Shown one piece after another: positions 24,278 through 33,736 of a stretch of 64,000 nt of DNA (within the stretch, counting starts at the first letter, position 1; each line of letters opens with the position of its first letter). Both the position numbers and the translations under genes were made by a program. Source of the DNA: Pseudomonas sp. SCB32 (GTDB lineage Bacteria; Pseudomonadota; Gammaproteobacteria; Pseudomonadales; Pseudomonadaceae); contig NZ_CP045118.1 in the NCBI RefSeq assembly GCF_009189165.1, forward strand, positions 3,596,001-3,660,000, given 5' to 3'. Below the pieces are notes generated by a model. That model did no database searches and was not told where the DNA came from. It saw only the letters and a program-made list of their open reading frames with translations.

Positions 24278-24355
24278 GTAGGAGCGAGCTTGCTCGCGAA
24301 CCGCATCACTCCGGCCTTGTACCGGCACCGTTCACGAGCAAGCTCGCTCCTGCAA
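24278..24355. repeat. REPIN (paired REP sequences)
   Basis: GTAGGAGCGAGCTTGCTCGCG at 24278 and an inverted partner at 24331-24355 (TTCACGAGCAAGCTCGCTCC, then TGCAA) surround about 30 bases. This is the typical Pseudomonas REP doublet, lying between convergent genes. Confidence 0.85.
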
Positions 24356-24361
24356 AGTGCC

Positions 24362-25429
24362 CTACCCTGCCGTTTTGCGTTCTTCACCTTCACGCCCGGT
24401 GAACAGGTCCCACGAGGCGATGAACAGCGCGGCGATCAGCGGACCGATGACGAAGCCGTTCAGCCCGAACAGTGACATGCCGCCAAGGGTGGAGATCAGC
24501 ACCACATAGTCCGGCATCTTGGTGTCCTTGCCGACCAGGATCGGGCGCAGGATGTTGTCCACCAGGCCGATCACCAGCACACAGAACAGGGTCAGCACCA
24601 CGCCTTGCCAGATCGCGCCGGTCAGCAGGAAATAGGCGGCTACCGGCACCCAGATCAGCCCCGCACCAATGGCCGGCAGCAGCGAAAGGAACGCCATCAG
24701 CGTGCCCCAGAGCAGCGAGCCCTGGATGCCGAGGAACCAGAAGATCAACCCGCCCAGCGCACCCTGGGTCACGGCTACGGCGATGTTGCCCTTCACCGTG
24801 GCACGGATCACCGTGGTGAACTTGGTGAACAGGTGCTGCTTGTGGTCGACGCTCAGCGGCACCGCCTGCTTGATGCGGCGCCCCAGGGCGGGCCCATCGC
24901 GCAGGAGGAAGAACAGCAGGTAGAGCATGATGCCGAAGCTGATGACGAAGTCGAAGGTGTTCTGGCCGATGCTGAAGGCCTTGGTCGCCACCAGTTGGCT
25001 GACCTGCATGGCACCCTTGGACAGCTTATCCTGCAGCCCGGACAGGTCGGTCAGGTCGAAACGCTCCAGCCAGTGGTAAGCCCAGCGCGGTAACGCATCC
25101 ATCACCGCCTTGAAGTACGCGGCGAAGTTGAGATCGCCGGACTTCAGTTGCTGGTAGACCGTCGCCCCTTCCTGCACCAGCGCACCGGCGATGAAGGTTA
25201 TCGGCAGGATCACGATCAGCAGGCAGATGGTCAGCGAGATCAGCGCCGCCAGGTTGTTGCGCCCATTCAGGCGCACGCGCAGGCGGCGCTGCAGCGGCGC
25301 GAAGATGATCGCCAGGATGGTGCCCCAGAACACTGCGCCATAGAACGGCAACAGCAACCAGGCGAAGGCGATAGTGACCATCGCCAGGAGGAGCAGGAAA
25401 GTCCGGTATTCCAGTTTCGATTCGAACAT
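24362..25429 (-). CDS. AI-2E family transporter (PerM/TqsA-like membrane protein)
   Basis: A 355-residue polytopic membrane protein of the AI-2E/PerM family. It has about eight transmembrane helices, a long soluble segment between helices 3 and 4 (about residues 100-160), and the C-terminal GLVDNILRPILVGKDTKMPDYVVLISTLGG pattern with family-typical N-x-L-x-P residues. Members export diverse small molecules or act as Na+/H+ antiporters; the substrate cannot be deduced. I start at 25429 (MFESKLEYRTF); an in-frame ATG at 25462 gives 11 more residues but has no clear ribosome site. It converges with the nuo operon across a REPIN. Confidence 0.88.
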   Translation of the reverse strand: MFESKLEYRTFLLLLAMVTIAFAWLLLPFYGAVFWGTILAIIFAPLQRRLRVRLNGRNNLAALISLTICLLIVILPITFIAGALVQEGATVYQQLKSGDLNFAAYFKAVMDALPRWAYHWLERFDLTDLSGLQDKLSKGAMQVSQLVATKAFSIGQNTFDFVISFGIMLYLLFFLLRDGPALGRRIKQAVPLSVDHKQHLFTKFTTVIRATVKGNIAVAVTQGALGGLIFWFLGIQGSLLWGTLMAFLSLLPAIGAGLIWVPVAAYFLLTGAIWQGVVLTLFCVLVIGLVDNILRPILVGKDTKMPDYVVLISTLGGMSLFGLNGFVIGPLIAALFIASWDLFTGREGEERKTAG

Positions 25430-25512
25430 GAGCAGGCCCTGAAGAAGGGGAAACCTGCTCATTAGTTAGCACCCAGCCTGCCGAGTGCAACTTTCGCAGC
25501 GCACTAACCGCC

Positions 25513-26832
25513 TTACAGCACCATTGCCGCCACCCAGCCGAACGCCAGCAGCGGCAGGTTGTAGTGCAGGAAGGTGGGCACTACGGTGTCCCAGATATGG
25601 TTGTGCTGGCCGTCCACATTGAGGCCCGAGGTCGGGCCCAGGGTGGAGTCCGACGCCGGCGAACCCGCATCCCCCAGTGCGCCGGCGGTGCCAACGATGC
25701 TGACAATGGCCAGCGGGCTGAAGCCCAGCTGTACCGCCAGCGGGACGAAAATGGCAGCGATGATCGGCACCGTGGAGAAGGACGAACCGATGCCCATGGT
25801 CACCAGCAGCCCCACCAGCAGCATGAGGAATGCGCCCAGGGCCTTGCTGTGGCCAATCCAGGCAGCCGCGCTCTCGACCAGGGTGGCGACCTGGCCGGTG
25901 GCTTTCATTACCTCGGCGAAACCGGCGGCGGCGATCATGATGAAGCCGATCATCGCCATCATCTTCATGCCCTCGGTGAACAGATCATCCGCCTCCTTCC
26001 AGCGCACCACGCCAGAGAGGGAGAACACCAGGAACCCCACCAGCGCGCCAAGGATCATCGAATCCAGCCACAACTGCACGACGAACGCCGCGACGACCGC
26101 AACGCCGGCCACCGCCAGGCTCATCGGGCTATAGGGAGCGCTCACCCGCTCGGCCTGTTCGATGCGTTCCAGGTCATAGCTGCGCTTGCACCGGTAGCTG
26201 AACAGCACCGCGACCAGCAGGCCGCAGACCATGCCCAGTGCCGGGATGAGCATGGCCCGGCTGACGTCCACGCCGCTGACATCCACCCCACTGCGCGCGA
26301 CATTCGCCAGCAGGATCTCGTTGAGGAAGATGTTGCCGAATCCCACCGGCAGGAACATGTAGGGCGTGATCAGGCCGAAGGTGATCACGCACGCGATCAG
26401 CCGGCGATCGATCTGCAGGCGGGTCAGCACATAGAGCAGCGGCGGCACCAGCAGCGGAATGAAGGCAATGTGGATCGGCAGCAGGTTCTGCGACGCGATC
26501 GCCACCAGCAGCAGAAGTCCGATCAGCAGCCATTTGAAACCCGCCGGCGCTCCGTCTTCGTACCGCCCGAGCATCGCCAGTGCGCGGTCGGCAAGCGCGT
26601 GGGCCATGCCGGAACGCGCGATCGCCACGGCGAAGGCGCCCAGCATGGCGTAGGACAGCGCCACCGTCGCACCACCACCCAGGCCGGCGTTGAACGCCTT
26701 GAGCGTCCCGTCCATGCCCAGGCCACCGAGCAACCCACCGGTCACGGCGCCGGCGATCAGCGCCACCACCACGTGCACGCGACACAGGCTCAGTACCAGC
26801 ATAAGGCCAACGGCGATCAGCACCGCATTCAT
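25513..26832 (-). CDS. Na+/H+ antiporter family transporter (YuiF/NhaC-like)
   Basis: A 439-residue membrane protein with about 11-12 helices. The N-terminus [29 protein letters not shown] resembles Bacillus YuiF, of the ion transporter superfamily, whose members include amino-acid exporters as well as antiporters. The motif [15 protein letters not shown] lies near residue 305 and [12 protein letters not shown] near 350. The start was set at 26832; upstream in-frame codons to 27345 are antisense to tlpQ. It is divergent from tlpQ, as the transporter neighbour is in P. aeruginosa (recalled), so the two may deal with related amine or amino-acid ligands (inference). Confidence 0.85.
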   Translation of the reverse strand: MNAVLIAVGLMLVLSLCRVHVVVALIAGAVTGGLLGGLGMDGTLKAFNAGLGGGATVALSYAMLGAFAVAIARSGMAHALADRALAMLGRYEDGAPAGFKWLLIGLLLLVAIASQNLLPIHIAFIPLLVPPLLYVLTRLQIDRRLIACVITFGLITPYMFLPVGFGNIFLNEILLANVARSGVDVSGVDVSRAMLIPALGMVCGLLVAVLFSYRCKRSYDLERIEQAERVSAPYSPMSLAVAGVAVVAAFVVQLWLDSMILGALVGFLVFSLSGVVRWKEADDLFTEGMKMMAMIGFIMIAAAGFAEVMKATGQVATLVESAAAWIGHSKALGAFLMLLVGLLVTMGIGSSFSTVPIIAAIFVPLAVQLGFSPLAIVSIVGTAGALGDAGSPASDSTLGPTSGLNVDGQHNHIWDTVVPTFLHYNLPLLAFGWVAAMVL

Positions 26833-27139
26833 CTCATCACTCCTACGAAGCCGGCCCGGCCGGTACGGGGGGGCAGGCAAAAAAAAGGCGCGTACTCTGC
26901 CGAACCCTACCCAGCCTGTCAAAAAGCCAATCGAATCAAAGTCTTTCGTGCAGCCAGCGACGCATTCGCAACAGGATTTTCGCCTTGGCGAACATGCTTT
27001 TTGCTGAGAAAACGCTGCCCTTGGAACGGACACACCAGAATCGCCTGTTTTTTGGCGTTTTCTCCTGCCATCGATCAAGAAGGGGCGAAAAAGGCCGATA
27101 ACCCGGCAGCCCCGAGTTTTCCTGCTCAAGGACATGACC
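26833..27139. other. Divergent intergenic region between the YuiF-like transporter and tlpQ
   Basis: 307 bases. The transporter side (26833-26890) holds a poly-G/poly-A stretch (GGGGGG then AAAAAA near 26868-26886). The tlpQ side holds a sigma-28 promoter, listed separately. No coding frame is credible. Confidence 0.6.
27075..27101 (+). promoter_or_regulatory. Sigma-28 (FliA) promoter of tlpQ
   Basis: TCAAG (27075-27079), a 14-base spacer and GCCGATAA (27094-27101) match the Pseudomonas flagellar sigma pattern. The -10 ends 38 bases before the tlpQ start. Chemoreceptor genes are usual FliA targets. Confidence 0.75.
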
Positions 27140-29284
27140 ATGCTTCTCCGCCGCCTTTCCATCCAATGGAAGATCACGCTGCTCGCCGGTCTCTGCCTGC
27201 TTGGCGTGGTGTCGCTGTTGTCCGGCCTTTCCGTATTCCGCACCCAGCACAGCACCGCGCTGGTCAAGGAGTCCAGCACCCGCATGCTCGACGAAGCCGC
27301 CCAGGCGCGCCTGCGTTCGCGCGGCGAAGTCCAGGCGATGCGCATCCAGCGCTACATCATGGATGCCTACCAGTACGGCAAAGGCTTCTCGCGGCAGGTG
27401 ATGTTCCTGCGCGATCAAGCGCAGAAGCGCTTCCTCGATGCCTACGACCTGCGCGAGGACCTCACCCGCCAGGTGAAGACCGCCGTGGAAGGCAACCCCG
27501 AACTGCTGGGCCTCTATGTTGCCTTCGAGCCCAATGCCCTGGATGGCAAGGACCAGCTGTTCGCCGGCCAGGCCGAGATCGGCAGCAACGACGCCGGGCG
27601 CTTCTCGCTCTACTGGTCACAGGCCACGCCGGGCCACCTCGAGTCCGAGGCGACCAACGAAGCCATGCTCGCCGACACTAGCCCCGGCCCGAGCGGCGCC
27701 CCCTACAACGCCTGGTTAACGTGCCCGAAGACCACCGGCCAGCCCTGCGTGCTCGACCCGTATTTCGACGAGGTCGGCGGGCGCAAGATGCTGATGACCA
27801 GTATTGCCTTCCCATTGGAACTGGATGGCAAGATCGTCGGCGTGATGGGCCTGGACATCAGTCTGGATAAGCTCCAGGAGATCAGCCTCCAGGGCAGCCA
27901 GGAACTGTATGACGGCCAGGGCAAGGTCAGCATCGTCAGTGCTGCCGGCCTGCTTGCCGGGCACAGCGCCGACGCCAGCCTGCTGGGCAAGAACCTGCAG
28001 GATATCTATCCCGGCCAAGGCGCCCAGCTGCTGCAGTCCATCGCCAGCAACCACGAGCAAGTGCTGCGCCAGGACGATCAACTGCGGGTCATCGAGCCGC
28101 TGCAACCGATCCCCGGCTCCAAGCCCTGGGCCGTCCTTCTCGAAGTGCCGGAACAGACACTGCTCGGCCCGGCCATCGCCCTGCAACAGCAGCTCGACGA
28201 GCAACGCACCCAGGGCACCCTTTCCCAGCTCGGTTTCGGTCTGATCGCGATCCTCGGGGGCCTGTTCGCCATGTGGCTCACCGCCCGTGGCGTGACCCGG
28301 CCGATCCTCAAGGTCGCCGCCATGCTGCGCAACATCGCCAGCGGCGAGGGCGACCTGACCAAGCGTCTGGACTATTCCGGCAAAGACGAACTGGGCGAAC
28401 TGGCCGGATGGTTCAACCGCTTCCTCGACAAGCTGCAACCGATCATCCGCGACGTAAAATCCTCGGTGCAGGATGCCCGCGCCACCGCCGACCAGTCCTC
28501 GGAAATCGCCAGCCAGACCAGCGCCGGCATGCAGCAGCAGTTCCGCGAAGTCGACCAGGTCGCCACCGCCTCGCAGGAGATGAGCGCCACCGCCCACGAC
28601 GTCGCCAACAGCGCGGCCATGGCCGCCGATGCCGCCCGTGGCGCCGACGGCGCGACCCGCGACGGTCTCAACGTGATCGACAACACCACCCGCCTGATCG
28701 ACGAACTGGCCAGCGACATGAGCAGCGCCATGAGCCAGGTGGAAGGCCTGGCGGCGAGCAGCGAGCAGATCGGTTCGGTGCTGGAAGTGATCCGTGGCAT
28801 CGCCGAGCAGACCAACCTGCTGGCCCTCAACGCCGCCATCGAAGCCGCCCGCGCCGGTGAGGCGGGGCGTGGTTTCGCCGTGGTCGCCGACGAGGTGCGC
28901 AACCTGGCCCGGCGTACCCAGGACTCGGTGGAGGAAATCCGCCAGGTCATCGAAGGGTTGCAGAACGGCACCCGCGACGTGGTCGGCGCGATGAACAACA
29001 GCCACCGCCAGGCGCAGGACAGCGTGTCCCAGGTCGAGCAGGCCGTGGCCGCGCTGAAACGCATCGGCGAGGCGGTCGGCGTGATCACCGACATGAACCT
29101 GCAGATCGCCAGCGCCGCCGAGGAACAGAGCGCGGTGGCCGAGGAGATCAACCGTAACGTCGCCGGCATCCGCGACGTGACCGAATCGCTGTCCAGCCAG
29201 GCGCAGGAATCGGCGCAGGTGAGCCAGTCGCTGAACAAGCTGGCCAATCATCAGCAGGGGTTGATGGATCAGTTCCGCGTCTGA
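27140..29284 (+). CDS. tlpQ: Methyl-accepting chemotaxis protein, TlpQ-like
   Basis: A 714-residue chemoreceptor. It has an N-terminal transmembrane helix (about 10-30) and a large periplasmic double-Cache ligand domain (about 35-350) with YWSQATPGH and [24 protein letters not shown] second transmembrane helix (about 360-385), a HAMP domain and a signalling domain follow, with the hairpin tip [19 protein letters not shown]. No C-terminal CheR-binding pentapeptide is present. In P. aeruginosa TlpQ senses histamine and polyamines; specificity here is inferred from synteny and length. ATG 27140 is preferred over 27134 because AAGGA is then seven bases away. Expression is probably FliA-dependent. 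Confidence 0.88.
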   Translation: MLLRRLSIQWKITLLAGLCLLGVVSLLSGLSVFRTQHSTALVKESSTRMLDEAAQARLRSRGEVQAMRIQRYIMDAYQYGKGFSRQVMFLRDQAQKRFLDAYDLREDLTRQVKTAVEGNPELLGLYVAFEPNALDGKDQLFAGQAEIGSNDAGRFSLYWSQATPGHLESEATNEAMLADTSPGPSGAPYNAWLTCPKTTGQPCVLDPYFDEVGGRKMLMTSIAFPLELDGKIVGVMGLDISLDKLQEISLQGSQELYDGQGKVSIVSAAGLLAGHSADASLLGKNLQDIYPGQGAQLLQSIASNHEQVLRQDDQLRVIEPLQPIPGSKPWAVLLEVPEQTLLGPAIALQQQLDEQRTQGTLSQLGFGLIAILGGLFAMWLTARGVTRPILKVAAMLRNIASGEGDLTKRLDYSGKDELGELAGWFNRFLDKLQPIIRDVKSSVQDARATADQSSEIASQTSAGMQQQFREVDQVATASQEMSATAHDVANSAAMAADAARGADGATRDGLNVIDNTTRLIDELASDMSSAMSQVEGLAASSEQIGSVLEVIRGIAEQTNLLALNAAIEAARAGEAGRGFAVVADEVRNLARRTQDSVEEIRQVIEGLQNGTRDVVGAMNNSHRQAQDSVSQVEQAVAALKRIGEAVGVITDMNLQIASAAEEQSAVAEEINRNVAGIRDVTESLSSQAQESAQVSQSLNKLANHQQGLMDQFRV

Positions 29285-29306
29285 CCGCAGAGCGTCCAAT
29301 GCTCTC

Positions 29307-29394
29307 GTAGGAGCGGACTTCGTCCGCGATCCGCCGCGCTGCTGGGCTCATCGCGGGCACGATACTCATCGCGTACAAAGACCGCTCCTACAAA
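29307..29394. repeat. REPIN (paired REP sequences)
   Basis: GTAGGAGCGGACTTCGTCCGCG at 29307 and the inverted GACCGCTCCTACAAAA ending at 29394. It sits between convergent tlpQ and the sensor kinase gene. Confidence 0.82.
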
Positions 29395-29402
29395 AGCTGG
29401 AA

Positions 29403-30719
29403 TCACGCCACCCGACGCGGCAGCTCAACCACCACGCGCAACCCGCCCAGCCCGCTCGCCTCCAGCCTCAAGCTGCCGCCACAGGCCGCCGCGATGTCCC
29501 GCGCGATTCCCAATCCCAGGCCGTGCCCCGCCACCTGCTCGTCCAGCCGCGTGCCGCGCTCCAGCACGCTTTCGCGCTGATCCTCGGCAATGCCGGGGCC
29601 GTCGTCATCAACGCTCAAACGATAGCTATCGGCGCCCTTCCCAACCGTCAGCCGCACCTGGGCGTCCGCCCATTTGCAGGCGTTGTCCAGCAGGTTGCCG
29701 AGCATCTCCAGCAGGTCTTCGCGGTCGAACGGCAGTCGCAGCCCAGGCGTCGCCGCCCACTCGATACTCAGATGCTCGCCATGGATCAGCCGCAGCATCT
29801 CGCACAGGCTGGGCAGCTCCGCATCGCAATCGAAATGCGCGCCGGGCAGCGCTTCGCCTACCAGTCGTGCGCGCCCCAGCTCGCGGGCCAGGCGCTGCTC
29901 GATCTGCTCCAGCTGCTCCTGCAACACGCGACGCATTTCCGGGTGCCCGCGCACCTCATCGCGCTCGGCGAGGCTGATCAGCACCGCCAGCGGCGTCTTC
30001 AACGCATGCCCGAGGTTTCCCAGGGCATTGCGCGAGCGACGCAAGGTGTCCTCGGTGTGCTGCAGCAGGTGGTTGACCTGGTCCACCAGCGGCTCCAGCT
30101 CCTGCGCCACCGGTCGGTCCAGTTGGCTGCGCTGTCCTTCCTGCAATTGTGCAATCTGCTGGCGTACCCGCTCCAGCGGGCGCAGTGCGCGGCGAACGGT
30201 GAATCCCTGGAACACCAGGATCAGCAGCAACGCCACGCCACCGGCACCCAGACCGATGTTGCGCAGGCGGTTGAAGCTCTTGAGGATCGGCGTGTAATCC
30301 TGCGCCACGACTATCTGCAACTGCTTGCCGTAGCGCTTGTAGTCCCCGCGATAGACCAGCAGACGCTGCCCCTCCGGACCTTTCTCCAGGTCACGGAGAA
30401 GGCCCTTCTGCGGCGGCAGCTCCAGCTCGCGATCCCAGAGCGAACGCGAACGCCAGGTGACATCATCGAAGCGGATGACGAAATAGCGTCCAGAGAACAG
30501 CCGCTCATAGACGGCGTCCACTCGCTGATCATCCAGTTGCAGGCCGGCAGGGCCACGCATGATGCCCACCAGCAGACTTTCCGCCTCGTCCTGCAGGCCA
30601 TCGGCCAGGTATCGACGCAGGCCCTGGTCGAACAGCCAGAGTCCGGTCTGCGCCAGTACCAGGCCGATCACCACCAGCACCACGCCGAGCCCGAGGCCGA
30701 GCCGGCGCTGGATCGACAT
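29403..30719 (-). CDS. carS: Sensor histidine kinase (CarS-like)
   Basis: A 438-residue membrane kinase. Transmembrane helices lie at about 8-28 and 154-172, around a periplasmic sensor of about 125 residues. A HAMP domain (about 173-225) is followed by the phospho-acceptor His238 in NLGHALKTPL and the ATPase boxes NLLDNACKWA and DDGPGI. The ATG overlaps the regulator stop as TGATG. Position and neighbours (two PepSY proteins, then the NO genes) match the calcium-responsive CarSR system of P. aeruginosa; the ligand is inferred from synteny only. Confidence 0.85.
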   Translation of the reverse strand: MSIQRRLGLGLGVVLVVIGLVLAQTGLWLFDQGLRRYLADGLQDEAESLLVGIMRGPAGLQLDDQRVDAVYERLFSGRYFVIRFDDVTWRSRSLWDRELELPPQKGLLRDLEKGPEGQRLLVYRGDYKRYGKQLQIVVAQDYTPILKSFNRLRNIGLGAGGVALLLILVFQGFTVRRALRPLERVRQQIAQLQEGQRSQLDRPVAQELEPLVDQVNHLLQHTEDTLRRSRNALGNLGHALKTPLAVLISLAERDEVRGHPEMRRVLQEQLEQIEQRLARELGRARLVGEALPGAHFDCDAELPSLCEMLRLIHGEHLSIEWAATPGLRLPFDREDLLEMLGNLLDNACKWADAQVRLTVGKGADSYRLSVDDDGPGIAEDQRESVLERGTRLDEQVAGHGLGLGIARDIAAACGGSLRLEASGLGGLRVVVELPRRVA

Positions 30720-31399
30720 CAACGGACGGCCCCGCCGGCGCTGCCGGTGAAGCGGTAGCCCTGGCCACGACGGGTCTCGATGATCTCGCGGCCGAGCTTG
30801 CGGCGCAGATGGTTGATGTGGACCTCGATGACATTGGAGTCGCGCTCGGTCTCACCGTCATAGAGGTGCTCGGCAAGGTGCGACTTCGACAGCAGCTGAC
30901 CGGGGTGCAGCATGAAATAGCGCAGCAGGCGGAACTCGGCGGACGTCAGGTCGACATCCTTGCCGCCCTGCTGCACGCACTGCCGCGCCTCGTCCAGGCT
31001 CAGCCCCGCCACTTCCAGTTGGCTCTGGTTGGCCAGTCCACGGGCACGGCGCAGCAACGCCTGGATGCGCAGCAGCAGCTCCTCGGGATGGAAAGGCTTG
31101 GTCAGGTAATCGTCGGCGCCGGCCTTCAGGCCATCAATGCGCTCTGCCCACGAGCCGCGTGCGGTGAGGATCAGCACCGGTACGGCCAATCCCATACCAC
31201 GCCATTCGCGCAGTACGTCGAGGCCGGGGCGCCCCGGCAGGCCGAGGTCGAGAATGATCAGGTCGTAGGGCTCGCTCGCGCCCTGTACGGCGGCATCGCG
31301 ACCGTCGGCGAGCCAGTCGACGGCATAGCCTTGGCGCGTCAAGGTGGCCAGCAGTTCATCGGCCAGGGGGACATGGTCTTCCACCAGCAACAGGCGCAT
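30719..31399 (-). CDS. carR: OmpR-family response regulator (CarR-like)
   Basis: A 226-residue regulator. The receiver domain (1-115) has the acidic pocket at E7-D8, the phospho-acceptor D51 in [10 protein letters not shown] and K101 in LTKPF. A winged-helix DNA-binding domain (about 125-220) ends [24 protein letters not shown]. It is PmrA/QseB-like in size. It overlaps both neighbours by one base (TGATG), so PepSY2, PepSY1, regulator and kinase should be translated from one transcript. Confidence 0.88.
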   Translation of the reverse strand: MRLLLVEDHVPLADELLATLTRQGYAVDWLADGRDAAVQGASEPYDLIILDLGLPGRPGLDVLREWRGMGLAVPVLILTARGSWAERIDGLKAGADDYLTKPFHPEELLLRIQALLRRARGLANQSQLEVAGLSLDEARQCVQQGGKDVDLTSAEFRLLRYFMLHPGQLLSKSHLAEHLYDGETERDSNVIEVHINHLRRKLGREIIETRRGQGYRFTGSAGGAVR

Positions 31400-31713
31400 C
31401 AGTCGTCTTCCTTATCCTTGAGGATGCGGCCGTCGCGGGCATCCAGTTTCAGCTCGCGTACCACGCCCTCGGCGGTCAGCAGTTCCACCTCGTAGACATA
31501 GACGTCGTGCTTCCTGTCCAACTCTGCCTCCAGCAGCTTCGAACCGGGATAACGGGCCTGGGCGATGGGCAGGATTTCCTCGAACGGGCGGATCACCCCT
31601 TCACGACTCAACCGCAGGGCCTCGTCCTGGCTCAGGTCGTGGGCCTGCGCGGCACCGGCCGACAAGGCAAGCGCAACGGCCAGCAGGGCCGCGCGCGGTA
31701 AATCGATCTTCAT
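31399..31713 (-). CDS. Periplasmic PepSY-domain protein (1)
   Basis: 104 residues. A signal peptide ([24 protein letters not shown]) precedes one PepSY-like domain with [23 protein letters not shown] and ending [18 protein letters not shown]. The acidic tail may bind cations. Start 31713 was chosen for the signal peptide; the longer open frame overlaps the upstream gene. PepSY proteins next to two-component systems often modulate the sensor, which is inferred here. Confidence 0.85.
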   Translation of the reverse strand: MKIDLPRAALLAVALALSAGAAQAHDLSQDEALRLSREGVIRPFEEILPIAQARYPGSKLLEAELDRKHDVYVYEVELLTAEGVVRELKLDARDGRILKDKEDD

Positions 31714-32021
31714 CAGTCGTCCTGGCGATCCTTGATGATTACGCCGCTCACCGCATCGAGTGCGACATCCCACTTCACGCCCCGGGCGTCCTTGATATCG
31801 ACCTTGTAGAGGTAGCGGCCATGGTCCAGCTCAAGCTCGCTATCGTACACCGATCCGCCTGGATGCTTGCCCAGTGCGGCCTGGTTCAGGGTCTCGAGAT
31901 CGCGGATGGTGCCAGCATCGCGCAGACGCAAGGCCTCATCCGGGCTGATGTGGTGGGCCATCGCCGCGGCAGCCCCAAGCAGCAGCGCGGTGGCGACCGT
32001 CAGCAGGATCAGCGGTTTCAT
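31713..32021 (-). CDS. Periplasmic PepSY-domain protein (2)
   Basis: 102 residues with a signal peptide (MKPLILLTVATALLLGAAAAMA) and a PepSY domain (SVYDSELELDHGRYLYKVDIKDARG ... VSGVIIKDRQDD). It is paralogous to the downstream gene: both share the H-x-(I/L)-S-x-D-E-A-L-R-L opening and an acidic DD end, which suggests tandem duplication. It is first in the four-gene cassette. ATG 32021 has GAGG eight to nine bases upstream. Confidence 0.85.
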   Translation of the reverse strand: MKPLILLTVATALLLGAAAAMAHHISPDEALRLRDAGTIRDLETLNQAALGKHPGGSVYDSELELDHGRYLYKVDIKDARGVKWDVALDAVSGVIIKDRQDD

Positions 32022-32119
32022 GGGCAAGCACCTCGTCTGAATTGGCATCGTCCTAAGACTAAGGTGAAGGACTTAATTCAAGCTGAATCGGCAAGGGTCA
32101 TTCACCTCATGAAGTATCC

Positions 32120-32146
32120 TTGCGCCCTGCATACAGGCTCTATAAT
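32120..32146 (+). promoter_or_regulatory. Candidate promoter of the patatin gene
   Basis: A perfect TATAAT (32141-32146) lies 27 bases before the start codon. The best -35, TTGCGC at 32120-32125, leaves a short 15-base spacer. Confidence 0.4.
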
Positions 32147-32172
32147 CGCTGGCCTGCACCCGCGAGGCCCGC

Positions 32173-33255
32173 ATGACTGCCATCCAGATCAAGACCCCCG
32201 CTCTCACTCTCAAGGCCGGTACCCGCGCGCTCAAGCGCATCCGCGAACAGGGCCTCGCCCCTGCCGACGTCGGCATCCTGCCTGGCGCCGCTGGCGGCCC
32301 GAAGGCGCTGGGCATCCAGGGCCTGGACCTGGCGCTGTTCGGCGAATGGTTGCCGCGCGCTCCGCGCGAGCGCTCGCTGATCGGCGCGTCCATCGGCTCC
32401 TGGCGCTTCGCCAGCGCCTGCCTGCCCGATCCGGTCGAAGGCATCCGTCGTCTCGGCGAGCTCTATACCCAGCAACGCTTCGCCCGCAAGGCGAGCATCG
32501 CCGACGTTTCGAAAAGCTGCTCGAAAATGCTCGACGACCTGCTCGATGGCCGCGACGCCAGCGTACTGGACAACCCCTGGTACCGACTCAACGTGGTGGT
32601 GGTGAAGAGCCACGGCCGCCTCGCGCAGGACGGCAAGGCCAACCTCGGCCTCGGACTGGGGGCGGTGATCCGCGACAACCTGGTGGGGCGCCGCCATCTG
32701 CATCGGCACTTCGAGCGGCTGATCATCCACGACGCGCGCCGGGCGCCGCCGCTGGAGCCGCTTTCGGACTTCCCCTCGCGCTACCTGCACCTGGACCTGG
32801 CCAACCTGCGCCACGCCCTGCTCGCCTCCGGCTCGATCCCGATGGTGATGGAAGGCGTGCGCGACATTCCCGGCGCCGGCCCTGGCACCTACCGTGACGG
32901 CGGCCTGCTCGACTATCACCTCGACCTGCCCTACCTGCCCGAAGGCGTGGTGCTCTACCCGCACTTCACCGACAAGGTGATCCCCGGTTGGTTCGACAAG
33001 GGCCTGCCCTGGCGTCGTGGCGATGCCGGCCGCCTGCAGGACGTGCTGCTGCTCGCGCCGTCGAAGGAGTACCTGGCGCGCCTGCCGCACAACAAGCTGC
33101 CGGACCGCAAGGACTTCCACCGCTACCTGGGCGACGACGCCGGCCGCGAGCGCTACTGGCACAAAGCGATGGACGAGAGCCGGCGGATGGGCGATGAGTT
33201 CCTTGAACTGATAGACAGCGGCCGACTGGGTGAACGCCTGCTGCCGCTGACATAA
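32173..33255 (+). CDS. Patatin-like phospholipase
   Basis: A 360-residue cytosolic patatin-family hydrolase. The nucleophile motif GASIG has Ser73; the catalytic aspartate is D242 in YRDGGLL. The upstream loop PGAAGGPKALGIQG (about 38-50) replaces the usual DGGGxxG oxyanion loop. No signal peptide is seen. Patatins hydrolyse acyl ester bonds of phospholipids; the substrate is unknown. It is divergent from the PepSY cassette and precedes a small exported protein gene. Confidence 0.85.
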   Translation: MTAIQIKTPALTLKAGTRALKRIREQGLAPADVGILPGAAGGPKALGIQGLDLALFGEWLPRAPRERSLIGASIGSWRFASACLPDPVEGIRRLGELYTQQRFARKASIADVSKSCSKMLDDLLDGRDASVLDNPWYRLNVVVVKSHGRLAQDGKANLGLGLGAVIRDNLVGRRHLHRHFERLIIHDARRAPPLEPLSDFPSRYLHLDLANLRHALLASGSIPMVMEGVRDIPGAGPGTYRDGGLLDYHLDLPYLPEGVVLYPHFTDKVIPGWFDKGLPWRRGDAGRLQDVLLLAPSKEYLARLPHNKLPDRKDFHRYLGDDAGRERYWHKAMDESRRMGDEFLELIDSGRLGERLLPLT

Positions 33256-33288
33256 TCGGCGACTTCACAACTCCGGCAAGGAATCGCC

Positions 33289-33660
33289 ATGCCTCGCAAC
33301 CGAATGCTCCGTTCACTCCTGGTATCGCTCCTGTTCATCGGCGTCGGCGCGCAAGCCTCAGTCGATGCCAAGGCGCAGAAGGAAATCACCCAGTTGCTGG
33401 ACTTCATCGAGCACAGCAACTGCCAGTTCATCCGTAACGGCAGCGAGTACCCCGCTGCCGAGGCGCGGGCGCACCTGCAGAAGAAGCTGGACTACCTGGA
33501 GAACAAGGACATGGTGAGCAGCGCGGAGGATTTCATCGTACGCGCCGCGACCAAGAGCAGCATGAGCGGCCAGCGCTATCAGGTGGATTGCCCGGCCGGC
33601 AAGCAGGACGCCAGCGCCTGGCTGAGCGACGAGCTCAAGCGCCTGCGTCAGGCAGAGTAA
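33289..33660 (+). CDS. Small exported protein, DUF5329-like
   Basis: 123 residues with an N-terminal signal sequence (MLRSLLVSLLFIGVGAQAS). The mature part resembles DUF5329: QLLDFIEHSNCQFIRNGSEY, then AHLQKKLDYL, AEDFIVRAATKSSMSGQRY and a second cysteine in VDCPAGK. The two cysteines probably form a disulfide. ATG 33289 has AAGGA six bases upstream. Function unknown; the family label is from recall. Confidence 0.75.
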   Translation: MPRNRMLRSLLVSLLFIGVGAQASVDAKAQKEITQLLDFIEHSNCQFIRNGSEYPAAEARAHLQKKLDYLENKDMVSSAEDFIVRAATKSSMSGQRYQVDCPAGKQDASAWLSDELKRLRQAE

Positions 33661-33677
33661 GACAACTCAGCACATTC

Positions 33678-33700
33678 GTAGGAGCGGGCCATGCCCGCGA
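33678..33700. repeat. Single REP element
   Basis: GTAGGAGCGGGCCATGCCCG followed by CGA: one REP stem without a clear inverted partner, between convergent genes. Confidence 0.6.
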
Positions 33701-33736
33701 TCAGCCGCCAACGGCGGCTTCACAACGCAACTCCGA

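Noticed and set aside
31821..32897. 358-codon plus-strand frame overlapping the patatin gene
   Set aside because: Arginine/proline-rich out-of-phase reading of the patatin gene, whose own frame has a complete catalytic Ser-Asp pair.
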